A stretch of 64,000 bases of DNA, taken from assembly GCA_023213395.1 (NCBI GenBank), contig CM041465.1, positions 139,135,741 through 139,199,740 on the forward strand, in the 5' to 3' direction. Position numbers and translations under genes: made by a program. Below the pieces are notes generated by a model, which had not been told where the DNA came from, ran no database searches, and saw only the letters and a list, made by a program, of their open reading frames with translations. This stretch comes from Cycas panzhihuaensis (taxonomy: Eukaryota > Cycadophyta). Of this stretch, positions 12,270-23,989 are shown in pieces (the first letter of the stretch is position 1; the number at the start of each line of letters is the position of its first letter).

Positions 12270-13740
12270 GAGTCACAGCTTGTATCCTATAAGGCTCTAT
12301 TACCAGATTCCAAGATTTTGAGCAACTGTTGAGTATCTCCCCCCCTAAATTTTAGAATCTGGATATCAAATTCAGTAGCATTATTAAATTGGTATGAAGG
12401 CGTCTTAGAGTTAAGTCTAAGTAATTGATCTTCAGTCCCTACAAAGATAACATCTCTAGTAATGATGATTTTACACTGTGAAGGTATGAAAACCTTGTAA
12501 CCCTTTTTGTCCATAGGGTATCCAACAAAAATGCCTTTGATGGCTCTATCTTAGAGCTTGTTTCTATGTTCCTCCAAAATATGAGCATAACAAGTAGAGC
12601 AAAAAATTTTAAAGTGGGGGATAGAGGTGGTTTGTCCATACTACATTTCATGTGGAGAGGGCCCGAGCTTGGAGGGACTAACATTATTGATGTAATACAT
12701 AGTAGTCCAGATAGCCTTAGTCTAAAGATAAATAGGGACATTCTTATATAACAACATAACATGAGCCATATTCATGATGGTTCTGTTCATGCGCTCAGCA
12801 ACTCCATTTTGATGAAGTGTACCTATAACAGTGGTCTAATATTTGATTCTGTGTTGACGTAGGTATGATTCAAGCTCATTGGATATATACTCGCCACCAT
12901 TATCAGTCATGAGTATTTTGATCTTGAATCTAGATTCATTTTCCACACAGGCCTTGAAAGCATGAAACATAGAAAAAGATTCATCTTTCTTTGCAAGAAA
13001 AGCAACCCATACTTTCTTAGTAAAATCATCAATGAAAGTAATATAGTACCACTTCTGTTTGAGAGAAGGGATGGGCATAGGACTGCATATATCTAAGTGT
13101 ACAAGTTGCAAAGGTTGGCTAGATTTCTAGTGACTATGAGGAAAGGGTTGTCTTTGAGATTTGGCAATAATACATGCTTTATATTTAAAGGGCTTAGAGG
13201 AGAGTCTAGACAAACTAGGAAGAGTGACTTGTAGTTCTCTTAAATGATCAATTTTGATATGGCCTATACGAGCATGCCATAGGGCCACTTGGGACAACTT
13301 TTGAGGAGTCAGGGTTGTGGTAAAAGTAGAGTCATCATCAATGTAGTTGGCTTTAGAGGATGGTGAGCTAGTTAAGTGAAAAAGTTTGCCATCAAGAATC
13401 TCAGTCATAACCACAGCATTTGAAAGAGGGTAAATGACACATAGAGTTTGATTATTTGTAGTTACACTTAGATCAAATCCAAGAGAGATGAGGGTGGATA
13501 GGGAGAGCAGATTTTGCTTTAGAGCAAGAATATATAAAACATCAACAAGTGTAAAATGTGGAAGGCCTCAGAGTTTCAAGCAAACAATTCTAAGTCCTTC
13601 AATTGGTTGAGATGATTTGTTAGCCATGTGTATAACACCACGAACTTTAGAGTCAAAATTCTAAAAGAACTAGCGATCACAAGTCATGTGTTGTGTTGCT
13701 CTAGTATCTATGATCCACGATGAAGTATTTGAGGTGGTAC
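12270..13740 (-). pseudogene. Copia protease and integrase domains of D
   Basis: The protease motif at about 13690-13730 reads WIIDTRATQHMTCD, with DTR replacing DSG. Gag-pre-integrase (13127-13414) has LWHARIGHIKIDHLR. The integrase core (12836-13111) shows HLDICSP, FIDDFTKKVWV and MTDNGGEY, so both visible catalytic aspartates survive. The C-terminal part (12287-12514) contains GYPMDKKGYKVFIP and ITRDVIF. The link to RT holds a C-run on + at about 12340, equivalent to the G-run in E. Frame is broken several times. Confidence 0.92.
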
Positions 13741-14896
13741 TATTTATAACTCCAAGTGGTGAAGGCAAAAGTAAATAAGCATAGCCACAATGAGCCTTAA
13801 TATACTTAGTGGATCTATCAACAACATTTGATGAAGTGGTCCCAATTCTTTGAAGGTGTGCATGAGAAAATTGCATTCCACCAAAATCATCTTCAAAAGA
13901 AGTATTATCAACATTATGTATACCATGGCACTGTTGATAACTTAGTAGTTTATTAGTGGTAGTTCTACAATTGTTGGCATAATGCCCTTTTCTATTATAC
14001 CTTTGGTATATAATTATTTGATTTCTAGTCCCATAAGAAGTATTATCTCTGGTTACTGGATCTTGGTCCAAGTTGATTATTTTGGCCTTGGCCTCAAGAC
14101 TATTTTTGTTGGAGTTGAGGAGCCTATTAACCAAGAGGACGTTGTCCTTATTGTCTACCTCTTCCTCTTCCATAGGAATTACCACCTCTATGAGAGTATT
14201 AACCTTGATTTTTGGTATAACAAAGATCTTCTTCCACTTCAAAAGTAGTATTAACTGGATCTGATATAGTAGTAAAGTTGGTATCAAAGGTCTTATTAAA
14301 TTCCATGAACTTATCAGCAAGGGCCTCGAAGTTTAGGGTCTTTAAAGTGCCACTAGATTGAAGACTTCCCAATAGATTTTTTGAATCTAGGATATGGAGA
14401 CATAATTGAAAGCCTATGTAATGCATTGAGTTTTAAAATCTTTATCAATGGATTACTTGATTAGACTAAGGAGATTGATTATCTCACTTATGTGTTCTTT
14501 CTGCATTTTTTATTTGTTCATTTTCAACACTAAGTGAACAAATTTTAAGTCTGATTTAGTATCAAAGTTCTTCTTAAGAACTTTCCATGTTATATCATAT
14601 ATAGCTTCATCAATAAGATTATGTAGGGAATAATCAGTGACAAGTAGTATCCCTGCATGGATTTTATCATCATCAAGTTCCCATTAGCATTTAGCTACAG
14701 CTTCAGCGGGAGCAATTGGAGCACCTCCTCCAGAAGCAACTGAAGTAGCTGTAGCTATAACAGATGGTGTAGGTTGCAAGTGATCTCTCCACAGACCTTC
14801 ATACTTTGTAGCATTTCTAGTACTAGTGAACCATATGTCCCAATTTTCTTTCATTTTTAGAATGTAGTTCACATTTTACTTGAACTATGAAAACAT
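13741..14896 (-). pseudogene. Copia gag of D with mutated CCHC knuckle
   Basis: The start is placed at the ATG complementary to 14894-14896 by alignment with E (MxSxFK at the N-terminus). Further blocks are KENWDIWF (14684-14872), FEALADKFMEFNKTFDTNF (14199-14426) and the knuckle YQRYNRKGHYANNC at 13967-14008, where two cysteines have become tyrosines. Gag would form the virus-like particle and bind element RNA. Broken by stops and frame shifts. Confidence 0.88.
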
Positions 14897-16889
14897 GGTG
14901 TCTTTTAAGAAGGGAAGAAATAAACAAGGGACTATAAAAGTGATGGCAATAAATGACCAATCATTATTTACAAATTGGAGATGTAATGAAGTAGTGTAGT
15001 AGAAGGAAGAAGAAGTGAGAATGGTTACTCAAAGATGAAGGGAGCAACTTAGAGAAAAGTCACCAATACTTGTGACAAATATTAACCTGACGCAACATGA
15101 ATGAAAATTGGCCACTAACACTTGTGGCAAATATTAACTTGACACAGTAGGAATATGAGAAGTACTATAATTTTGATTACACTATGGATTACTTTTTACA
15201 AATAATAAGTGATCAATATACAAGATTGTAAGCCAATGTAGAAGCTCACATCATTCGGTCTACACAACTTAAAACTCAAATGTAGGATGCATAATCAATC
15301 CAATAACTTCTAACTTGTATCCAATATGTAGTTGAGGTTATTGAAGGGATGCCTAGGCTTCTAGTAGAATTAAGTTGGCATTTACCTACAATACCCACAA
15401 TTGTGCTTAGTGATGAAATCTAAGTCATAACAGAGCCCAGGTACTCCCAATCCTCACCCAGTTCACTAATGAGTAGTTATATACCTCCTCTAAAATGTGG
15501 TACGTGCATACCTATGGCTATGAAATATATTGGATTAGGTATATTTTAATCTTGTATTAAAATTTTAGTTTTCCCAGTTAGTTATCAGGATGATCTCTAA
15601 TTGAGGCACGATGGTATGGCTAACCAAACCTCACCAATATTCCAGTTTAGTCCAGTCCCAACTTGAAACCCACACCTCCTTTATGGCATGGCATTCTGCC
15701 AACCAAGGTATCTCAACCTTGGCAAGTATATGAACAGGCAAAAGATGGCAGAAAATAGCGTACGTGATGTATTCATTTTAGGAAGAGTGAAAAGATTATT
15801 GAATTGCATCAAACATACATTTAACTAAAAATAGAATGCTTACTTGGAGTGCTTGCTTAAAGTGTCTTTAGAGTGCTTGCTTTGAGTGCTAGAATGTAAT
15901 TCTAATAAGTGAGTGAGGACATCAGATATTACTTTGATCAAGGTATTTTTTTTTCTCACTTTTACAATGGGATTTTAAGCCTTATAAAAAGAAGGAAGAA
16001 ATTTTCTTTGCTTTTTTTTTTTTTTGTTAATACAAAAGAAAGTAGTCTTCACTAAAACAACAATAACTTTATCCCATAATGATGAAATGGAATGTTAGTT
16101 TTTGTGTTGCAAACTAGACTCAGAGCTTCATCTTCAGGAAGTGGAATCAGGTTCAAATGAGTTATGGAAAGTTTTTGGCAGCCTCGTAAAGTTAGAAGAT
16201 TATATTTTTCTAGAATTCTTACTAAAAATAACTATTGTTCATTAAAACAATAATAACTTCCTCATACGACATCAAAATTAGGTACCGGTTTTGTGATAGA
16301 AAGTAGACTCAGAGTTTCATATTTGACAATTAGAATCACATCAATTGGAGCTCTATAGAAGATTTTATAGACCTGTGAAGTTGATCAAGCAAATTTTATT
16401 TCTACAGAAATTTCAGCTTGCTAATATCTCATTAACACATGATACCATATAAAATTTCCATCATTTTTTGATCATCAGGATCCCAATATGGGCAAGGTGA
16501 GAGCATACAATGATAAATATTTTAAATAGCTCAAAATTCTTTTTAAAAAAGGGGTAAAACCTCCTCTTATAATTATTCTTCTAAATGCTGGAAAACTTTT
16601 GGTAGTATTTCCCCTTGTTAAATGGACAAAAATAGGGGAAAGAAAAAGAAGAATGAGATATCATAAATGGACACCAAAGGATTAGAATCCTTAGGCCTTA
16701 CAACTCGTTATATTATGATTCCAAACCTACAAAAGAGAAAGGGAAAGAAAATAATACAAAATATACTATCATAGTAACTTAAAAATATTTCTAATTCCAC
16801 TTTCACAATCTCCTTCACCACATGGATTATGGGGGAGAAGGAAGTGATGGTTCTATTGCAAGTGTAAGTGAGGAATATGAAGGAAGCAA
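14897..16889 (-). other. Long untranslated leader of element D
   Basis: About 2 kb between PBS and gag with no long reading frame. The part at about 15305-15735 is homologous to the leader of E at about 20455-20880; the 16-mer GGGAGTACCTGGGCTC (15433-15448 on minus, 20756-20771 in E) is perfect. This shows the leader is an ancestral part of the element and not a later insertion. Confidence 0.8.
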
Positions 16890-16901
16890 GCTCTGATACC
16901 A
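16890..16901 (-). other. Primer-binding site of element D
   Basis: A perfect TGGTATCAGAGC on the minus strand next to the LTR end; canonical initiator tRNA-Met PBS of plant Copia elements. Confidence 0.9.
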
Positions 16902-16902
16902 C

Positions 16903-17201
16903 ATAAAAAGAGTGGATCTATCTTTCATCTCCATGCACTAAACACAAAGGAAAACATGGGAGTAAGAGAGACTTGAGAGAAAGAAAGTAGCTCTCACAAA
17001 ATGGGGAGGTAAGAATGAATTTACTCCATTGAGATTTTACTTTTATATTGAAAGAGGGAGCATTATAGTTAGGTGAAATGAAATTACACATAATGCACAT
17101 GAAAGTGCATTTCACTTAAGTGATCTAATTTAAAGTTCACTTAAGACCCTTTTTAGAAATAATCAACTAATGTAATGACCTTGTGACATTAATCCTTTTC
17201 A
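16903..17201 (-). repeat. 5' LTR of element D
   Basis: Pairs with 9633-9930. The terminal dinucleotide next to the PBS has mutated (CA in place of TG on +); the outer end CTTTTCA is intact and abuts the GATAC duplication. Confidence 0.9.
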
Positions 17202-17206
17202 GATAC
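17202..17206. repeat. Target-site duplication of D, right copy (GATAC)
   Basis: Identical to 9628-9632; proves a single integration event for D. Confidence 0.9.
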
Positions 17207-18262
17207 CACCTGATATTTATTGATGAAGGATCTTGTTTATTTGTAGTTATTTATTAGAAAGATAATGCTATTTTTATTTGTTTATAAGACATGGAGAAGA
17301 AGTCTCATATATTGATTACTTAACATACCAAAATCAGTTGTTAAATAGTCTAACTAATATTAGATATGTGTTTATAAGTAAGGAATTTAACTTGCTATAT
17401 ATGGCAAGAGGCATAGGAATACATTATTTACATTACTTTATTATAGCTAATTTGACTTGGCTAAGTAGTTTACTCTATTCTTATATATAGTTTGTTTAGA
17501 TTATTGATTGTTAATATTAATAAAATTTTTAATAGTTGCTAAAAATGAGTTACTTATATGTGTATAACTGAAAAATCATATAAGGTTATCTTATATGTAA
17601 GAGATAAGAAAAAAGTTTTATAAGTTACTTTTGTATAATACATAGATTATGTTGTTATTCTTATATACAAAAGGTGAGATATTCATACTACTCTTATAAT
17701 AGTATTTTACCTAACATCTAGTATTATTTTTGTTTACTAATAAACCACTTACAAGAAATACATCTTAGAGAACTAGTGATTACAATGGTTGATAACCCAT
17801 ATATTTTGGTAGATAGTTATTATTTTATATAGACATTAGTAATCAATTTTATTTATAAGATTATTGAGATGGTAGATTGATAATGTTAATGTTTACAATA
17901 ACTTTACAAGTGAAGACATGAAGTTATTAAGAAGAAAACTTCATATAAACATGACAAGTGAGAGCCATGAAATTGAGGTTAGTTATTTGATTAAGTAATG
18001 TCTGCTATATAAGTATTTTATAAGTGGATACTCATAGTTAGTTATTAATGATTATAGATGGCTACAAATAATTATAGGTTAATTTCTTGTAAGAGATAAA
18101 TATGATGTTAATAAATTTATAGGTTACAAATGATACAATTTAATACATATTTGATACAGGTTTATGGATTATAGTATACAAGAAAAGCATGAAAAAGATA
18201 AAGACTAAGGATAAAGACTTGAAAGTTGTAAATTAAAGATGTTAAATAATAAGGGGGATTAT
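17207..18262 (+). other. Internal region of element B, right part
   Basis: AT-rich. One open stretch (17278-17490, 70 codons) matches nothing I recognise. It ends in the purine tract AATAAGGGGGATT (about 18248-18260), the likely polypurine tract of B. Confidence 0.5.
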
Positions 18263-18778
18263 TAGAATATATGCTATTTTCACATATCTAATATTTAATA
18301 TAAGGTTTTAGACCCATATAAAATCTCACTCACTAAAAGTATTGATAAATGTCACATACATGATTATTTATGTAAACATCTTATTGGATGATAAAAATGC
18401 TCAAAAGGTATTCTAGGCCATTCATAAGATCACATATCTATAAATATGTACGTGCACTACTTGAGAACTTAAGAGATGAATGATTGACTTAGAGATATGA
18501 TTATTTGATATCATAAAGAGAAGCTCCTAACTCCAACCTTCTCCTATGGTTTTTTAACACTAGGATTTCCATATATAAATCTATTGTCTTTCTTATGGTA
18601 GATACTTCTTATGTTTATACTTTATATTTCATGTTATTATTTTATATGTTAATATTATAATATATGATTTGTGCATATTATTCACAATATAAATAATTAT
18701 TATATATGTTTGATATACCTTTGTTATGTATTATGAGCATATTCTAATATGGTATCAGACTGAAATTCTAAATTCTTA
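18263..18778 (+). repeat. 3' LTR of element B
   Basis: A 516-bp copy of 4416-4923. It starts TAGAATATATGC, with TG mutated to TA, directly after the purine tract, and ends near AAATTCTTA. Confidence 0.8.
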
Positions 18779-18847
18779 GAAAATTAGGCCCAATTTCTAG
18801 TATATAGTATAGTATAGTATTGTGTGTGTGTATGTGTATGTGTGTAT
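18779..18847. repeat. Short spacer with TATAG and TG microsatellite
   Basis: Contains TAGTATAGTATAGTATTG and then a (TG)n/TATG run ending at the left LTR of E. E appears to have inserted into this simple repeat. Confidence 0.75.
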
Positions 18848-19158
18848 TGAAAGAGGTTAATGTATCAAGGTCATTTGTGTAGATTAATTATGTGACCTTA
18901 GGAAATATTATTAGCATTAGTCTCTTAATGAAATACACTTTATGTGCATTTAGATATAATTTTGGGTTCATGTCATTAGGCGAAAAAATTTTAACCCTAA
19001 TGCTCACCCTCATTAATAAAAGGTGAAATTTCAATAAGGGAGTTATTATTCATTCTCACCTCCAAGCTTGCTCTTATATCTTGTTTAATCTCTTTTTCAT
19101 TCTCTATTACCATTATGTATATATGAGTGATTTATTCCCTAGATCCATCCTTCCTTTA
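18848..19158 (+). repeat. 5' LTR of element E
   Basis: Begins TGAAAGAGGTTAATGTATCA and ends CTTCCTTTA before the PBS. Very similar to 26138-26448 and distantly similar to the LTRs of D. Confidence 0.92.
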
Positions 19159-19160
19159 TG

Positions 19161-19172
19161 TGGTATCAAAGA
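19161..19172 (+). other. Primer-binding site of element E
   Basis: TGGTATCAAAGA, close to the canonical TGGTATCAGAGC found intact in D. Confidence 0.8.
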
Positions 19173-21110
19173 TAGAAGGGGATCTATTCACTCCATTCCA
19201 CTTACATGGAGCCATTTTGCCTCTTTTTCACTTTTAATGTGAAGTATTGAGAGTGCATTCATCATTTTTTAACATTTTGAGATCTTAAAATTATATTTCT
19301 TTGTATGTTGTTGCTTTCTCTGTGTGTAAAAATTTAGAGGTGAAGAATACAGGTTTTTGAAGTCATTCAGCTACTAGAACGATCCTTGAAGCATTAAAGG
19401 CTTAAATTTTCATGAAAAATTTGACCATCTTAGATTTTAATAAAATTTAGTATGCAAGGTCACCTTGACTAGAGGATTATTTTTTTCTTCTAGAGCAACT
19501 TCAGATTCAACCTATAACAGTGAGTTTTGGCTAAGACAAAAGGGTAAAATTTATAGATAAGTGATTTAAGGTACTTTTCCAAATGAAAACCTTTAATTAT
19601 AAGCTAAAAATCTGAAAGTTTTATTAAAGGATCTAGTAGATTTATGTCTTAGGATTATTTTAAGATAAATATTATCAAATTTCATCCACTGGTTAGTGAG
19701 ATATATGCAGTTTTCTCACGGATGCTAAATTTGCCTACTCAAACCCATAAAGGATATTGTGAGGGCATTTCAGGCAATTTTTTGGCTGATTTTGGAGATG
19801 GTACAGAAGGGAAAGTTGGTGTATGTGTCAAAATATAACTTTTGACATATTAAAGTTCAAATTCTAAGACAGTGGATCTAGTAGGATTCTGCTTTTGTGC
19901 TTTTTTTGGGTAAAATATTTTTTATGCCTTTTTAGAAATATGAATTTATTACTCCATCAGAAATAAAATTCTGAACACTTTTTCCTTTGACATAAATTCA
20001 AATTTCATCATTTAGGCCTTCTTATTTGTAATATTTAGAAAATTTTATCTATTTATCATTATTTGTAAATTTTCTAAAAAAATCATAAAATAAGGCAAAA
20101 TAACATACATATAGATTTAAAAAAATTAGCATTTTAGTGGCAAGTTGATCTACATTTTAGTCCATTGTGGCTTTTGTATCAAAACTTCTAAAAACATATT
20201 TAGAAACATTATACTAAAGCAAGGGAAACCTTGGATCAGAAGTAATATCTAGTTCCCCTGCTAAATCTAGCATGCTTTTTCTATTTGCACACATAATATA
20301 AAGCATCACAAAAGTAGCAACAACAATAAAGGAAGCAAGAAAAGTAAGCAAACACATTTGGTAACTTTCCATTTTAGTTTTCAATTATTCAAATATAACT
20401 TATATTATTCTTAAAAGGAATCTCATCCGTACGATCTATACCACCAGTTCTTAACTTGTGCGCACACTTGCCTTGGTTGAAATAGACCATGGTTGGCCAA
20501 AGTCTAGGCCTTAAGGGAGGTGTGAGTTTCATACTAAGTCTGGTCTTAACCAGAATAGTGGTGAAGGGACAGGTTATCCATACTTATGGCCTCCAATCAA
20601 GGATAATCTTGATAACCATCCGAGAAAACTAAAAACCTTAATACAAGATTAAAATTAACCTCGTTCAATATCTGTCATAGTCGTGGGATACACACGTATT
20701 ATTTGACTCTTTGGAGGAGGTATATAACTGCTCATTAGTAAACTATGTGAGGACTGGGAGTACCTGGGCTCCACTATGACTTGGATTTCATCACCAAGCG
20801 TAGGTGTGGGTATCACGAGTGAAGGCCTTAATCATATACTAGAAGCCTTAGGCATCGAAACCTCACCTACATTTGGATATAAGTGATAGGTTAGTGGCAT
20901 GACACATCAACATTCTTTTCCAGCTCTACATTAGGCCTCATTCTTATATCATTTCTTATACTCATTTTTTTATAGTTATTAAAAAATACTTAATCATTAC
21001 TTACTTTTCATCATAATATTCATTTCTATATCCCTATTGCGCTAGGTGTACTAGCCACACGTGTCAGTGGCACATACTTTTATCATCTCTTCTACTTCTT
21101 CATCATCACC
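19173..21110 (+). other. Long untranslated leader of element E
   Basis: About 1.9 kb without a long frame. The block at about 20455-20880 matches the leader of D and includes AATACAAGATTAAAAT and GGGAGTACCTGGGCTC. The conserved block may hold packaging or translation signals; its function is unknown. Confidence 0.75.
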
Positions 21111-22270
21111 ATGTCATCTCAATTTAAGTAGAATGTTAACTGCATATTAAAAGGCAAAGAAAATTGGGATTTATGGTACACTAGAGTTAAAAATGTTACA
21201 AAGTATGAAGGATTTTAGAGAGCCTACTTGTAGCCTACACCCATCATACCAATAATAGCGATAACACCTGCTTCTGATGAATTCACCCCAACACCTCCTA
21301 CATATGCTGCATCCAAATTATAATGGGAGATAGATGATGAAAATATTCGTGCAAGAATTCTGTTGGTTATTGATCACTCCTTGCATAACTTAATTAATGA
21401 AGAGCAACATGATACAGCCTGGAAGGTTCTTGAAGTTCTCAAGAAGAACTTTGATACCATGTCAGATTTAAAATTTGTTCATCTTGTTTTGAAAGTGAAC
21501 AAATTAAAAATGCAGAAGGGATAAGCTCATAAGACAATAAATCTCCTTTGACCAATCAAACAGTCAATTGATAAAGATTTTAAGAATCAATATATCACTT
21601 GGACATTCTTGATCAATTCATGTCTACATATCCCTAATTATAAAAATATATTTAGAAATCTTCAATCTAGTGGAACATTGAAGGTGCTTAACTTTGAAGC
21701 ACTTGCTGAAAAGTTCATAAAACTTGACAAGATCTTTAATACCAACTTTGTAGCCTCTGACTCTCTTTTAGATGTAACCTTTGAGGTGGAAGAAGAAGTT
21801 TGCTATACAAAAAGTCAAGGTCCCTCTCATGGCAGAGGAAATAACTGAGTAAGAAGAAGAGGAAGAACTATGGAAAATCATTCATAAGGTCAATCACACC
21901 CCTGACAGTCTCAAGGCTAAGGGCCACCTCAACAAAGAGCAAGATAGTCAAGTTAAACCAATATCTCTTCAGGGACTAGTAATTAAACTATTATGTATGA
22001 TTGGTGTAACTATAATGGACACTTTGTAAAAGATTACAGAACTTCCACTTATAAGTTGGCCAAGTTCTAACCAAAACATGAAGCTCACAATGTTGAAGAA
22101 ACTTGTGAAGAATCCTTTAGTGGTGCAGGTTTTATACAAGCATATTTTCAAAGAATTGAAGTATCTTCAATATCAAATGCCATTGACTAACCAAAGAGAT
22201 ACTTTGAAGCTCGATGTGGATATATCACTTGTGAATTCCCTTCACCAATGCCAAGCCCTATTGGAATTAT
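21111..22270 (+). pseudogene. Copia gag of E with mutated CCHC knuckle
   Basis: Starts at ATG 21111 with MSSQFK then a stop, then NVNCILKGKENWDLW. A later block (21609-21848) has FEALAEKFIKLDKIFNTNF. The knuckle at 21996-22037 reads YDWCNYNGHFVKDY, first and last cysteines lost to tyrosine. The equivalent gag of D aligns along the length. Many frame breaks. Confidence 0.88.
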
Positions 22271-22279
22271 AAATAGTGT

Positions 22280-23690
22280 GGCTTCAATAGAAGGATAATG
22301 GATCATGGACACATGAGCAACTTAACATATGACATATAATTATAGTCTATATCAGAAATTTGACTCAAATGTTCAAGGAGTTGTTCACATGGCTGATAAA
22401 TCACAACAACTTATTGAACGAATTGGTAACATTTGCTTGAAACTCCCAGGATTACAAGATTTTACATTGCTTGATGTCTTATACATACCCAATCTCAAAC
22501 AAAACCTACTCTCTTTATCCACACTTATTTCTTATGGATTTAATCTGAGTGTAACTGTAAATGACCAGATTCTCTAGGTCATTCACCCTCTAACTAATCA
22601 AGTGGTCTTGACTAGACATCTCTCTGGCAAACTCTTTTTACTGAATGACTCTCCATCTTTTAAAGCCCATTGTGCTTAAAGCCCTTGTGCCGATGAAGAA
22701 TTTACATTTAATTCTATCTTAACCCATCCAACGTTGTCACCAGAAGCTCTTTGGCATGCTTGCATGGGCCATGTTTATATTCATAGACTTAAAGATCTTT
22801 CTAACACTCTTCCAAATCTTCCAAAGTTCTCCTCTAAGCCCTTCAAATGTGAAGCTTATATCATTACCAAATGTCATTGACAACCCTTTCACAAAAGTCA
22901 GTAGAAATCAAGCTATCTATTACAATTGGTACACTCTAATCTGTGCAGACCAATGTCCATTTCTTTGTTGAAGGGAAAATTATATTACATCTCTTTCATT
23001 GATGATTTCACTAGAAAAGTATAGGTAGCTTTTCTACACAAGAAAGATGAAGCCTTCTGTGTATTCAAAGAATTCAAAACTCTCACTGAAAAAGAGTTAT
23101 GTTATCAACTTAAATGTCTTTGAACTAATAATGGTGGTGAATATGCCTCACATGAGTTTGAAAGTTACCTTCGAGACAATGGCATCAAGCATCAAATAAC
23201 AGTAGAAGGTACCCCACAATAAAATGGAGTTACCAAGCACATGAGCATAACAATCATGAACATGGCTTTGGCTATGTTGGTATATAAAAATGTGCCTACC
23301 TACCTATGGGTTGAAGCAATCTGGACAACTATTTATTATATCAATGTTATTAGCCCATCAAAGGAAGGACATGCACCTAATGAAAGGTGGTCAGGACAAG
23401 CCCCCATTATTCACTACTTCAAAAATTTTGGCTCTACATTCTATGCTTACATTCTGGATGCAGATCAAAATAAACTCTAGCCAAGGGCACTTAAAGGTAT
23501 ATTTGTTGGATACCCTATGGATAAGAAAGGGTATAAGGTCATTATACCTTTACAACAAAAAATCATCATTACCAGAGATGTCATTTTTATGGAGACAGAG
23601 GATCAGTTACTTAAACTGGACTCTAAAGTACCCTCATGCCACTATGATTATATTATCAAGTATGATGTTTAGATTCTAAAATTTTGGGAG
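22280..23690 (+). pseudogene. Copia protease and integrase domains of E
   Basis: The protease site near 22295-22335 reads IMDT, stop, AT, stop, HMTYN, where the family has DSGAT. The integrase core shows FIDDFTRKV (about 23000), NNGGEYASHEFESYLRD (about 23130) and NGVTKHMSITIMNMALAML (about 23220-23280). The C-terminal part reads GIFVGYPMDKKGYKV near 23500 and ITRDVIFMETEDQL near 23570. It ends in a G-run (23694-23701) that would shift the frame before RT. Confidence 0.9.
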
Positions 23691-23989
23691 GGAGGGGGGG
23701 GATAGACATAAATGACTCCAAATATTAGAAGCTGATAATAGAGTCTTGGAGGATATAAGTTGTAACTCTGAATCGATGAGTGCACATCCAACAACATCCT
23801 TTAAAGATAGCAAAGTTAACAAATGTAAAGCTATTATAGAAGAACCATTCTCTCCACCTTTAGTTGACAAAGGCAAAACAGTGGTAGAAGGACCATCTTT
23901 CTCAAGCACATCAACATCCTCCTTATAAAATAATCATTTTGATGAACAAGATGAGAACTAAGAAGTTGAGGAAATGAGGACTTTATTCC

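Larger units (their letters stand above)
9633..17201 (-). mobile_element. Element D: complete, decayed Ty1/Copia retrotransposon
   Basis: Two LTRs of about 298 bp (9633-9930 and 16903-17201) enclose, on the minus strand, a PBS, a 2-kb leader, gag, protease, integrase, RT, RNase H and a polypurine tract. Both flanks carry the identical pentamer GATAC. The element sits inside B. Its coding region is the same family as E, which lies 1.6 kb to the right in the opposite orientation. Many stops and frame changes make it non-functional. Confidence 0.95.
4416..18778 (+). mobile_element. Element B: large LTR element without visible coding domains (LARD-like), hosting C and D
   Basis: Two direct repeats of about 0.5 kb (4416-4923 and 18263-18778) match along their length. 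The first is followed by a PBS (TGGTATTAGAGCC) and the second is preceded by a purine tract (AAGGGGGATT), so they behave as 5' and 3' LTRs. Subtracting nested D (9633-17201 plus one duplication copy) leaves about 5.8 kb of internal sequence, including nested C. No gag, protease, RT or integrase motif is seen there, which fits a large non-autonomous derivative or an extremely decayed element. No target duplication is evident. Confidence 0.7.
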
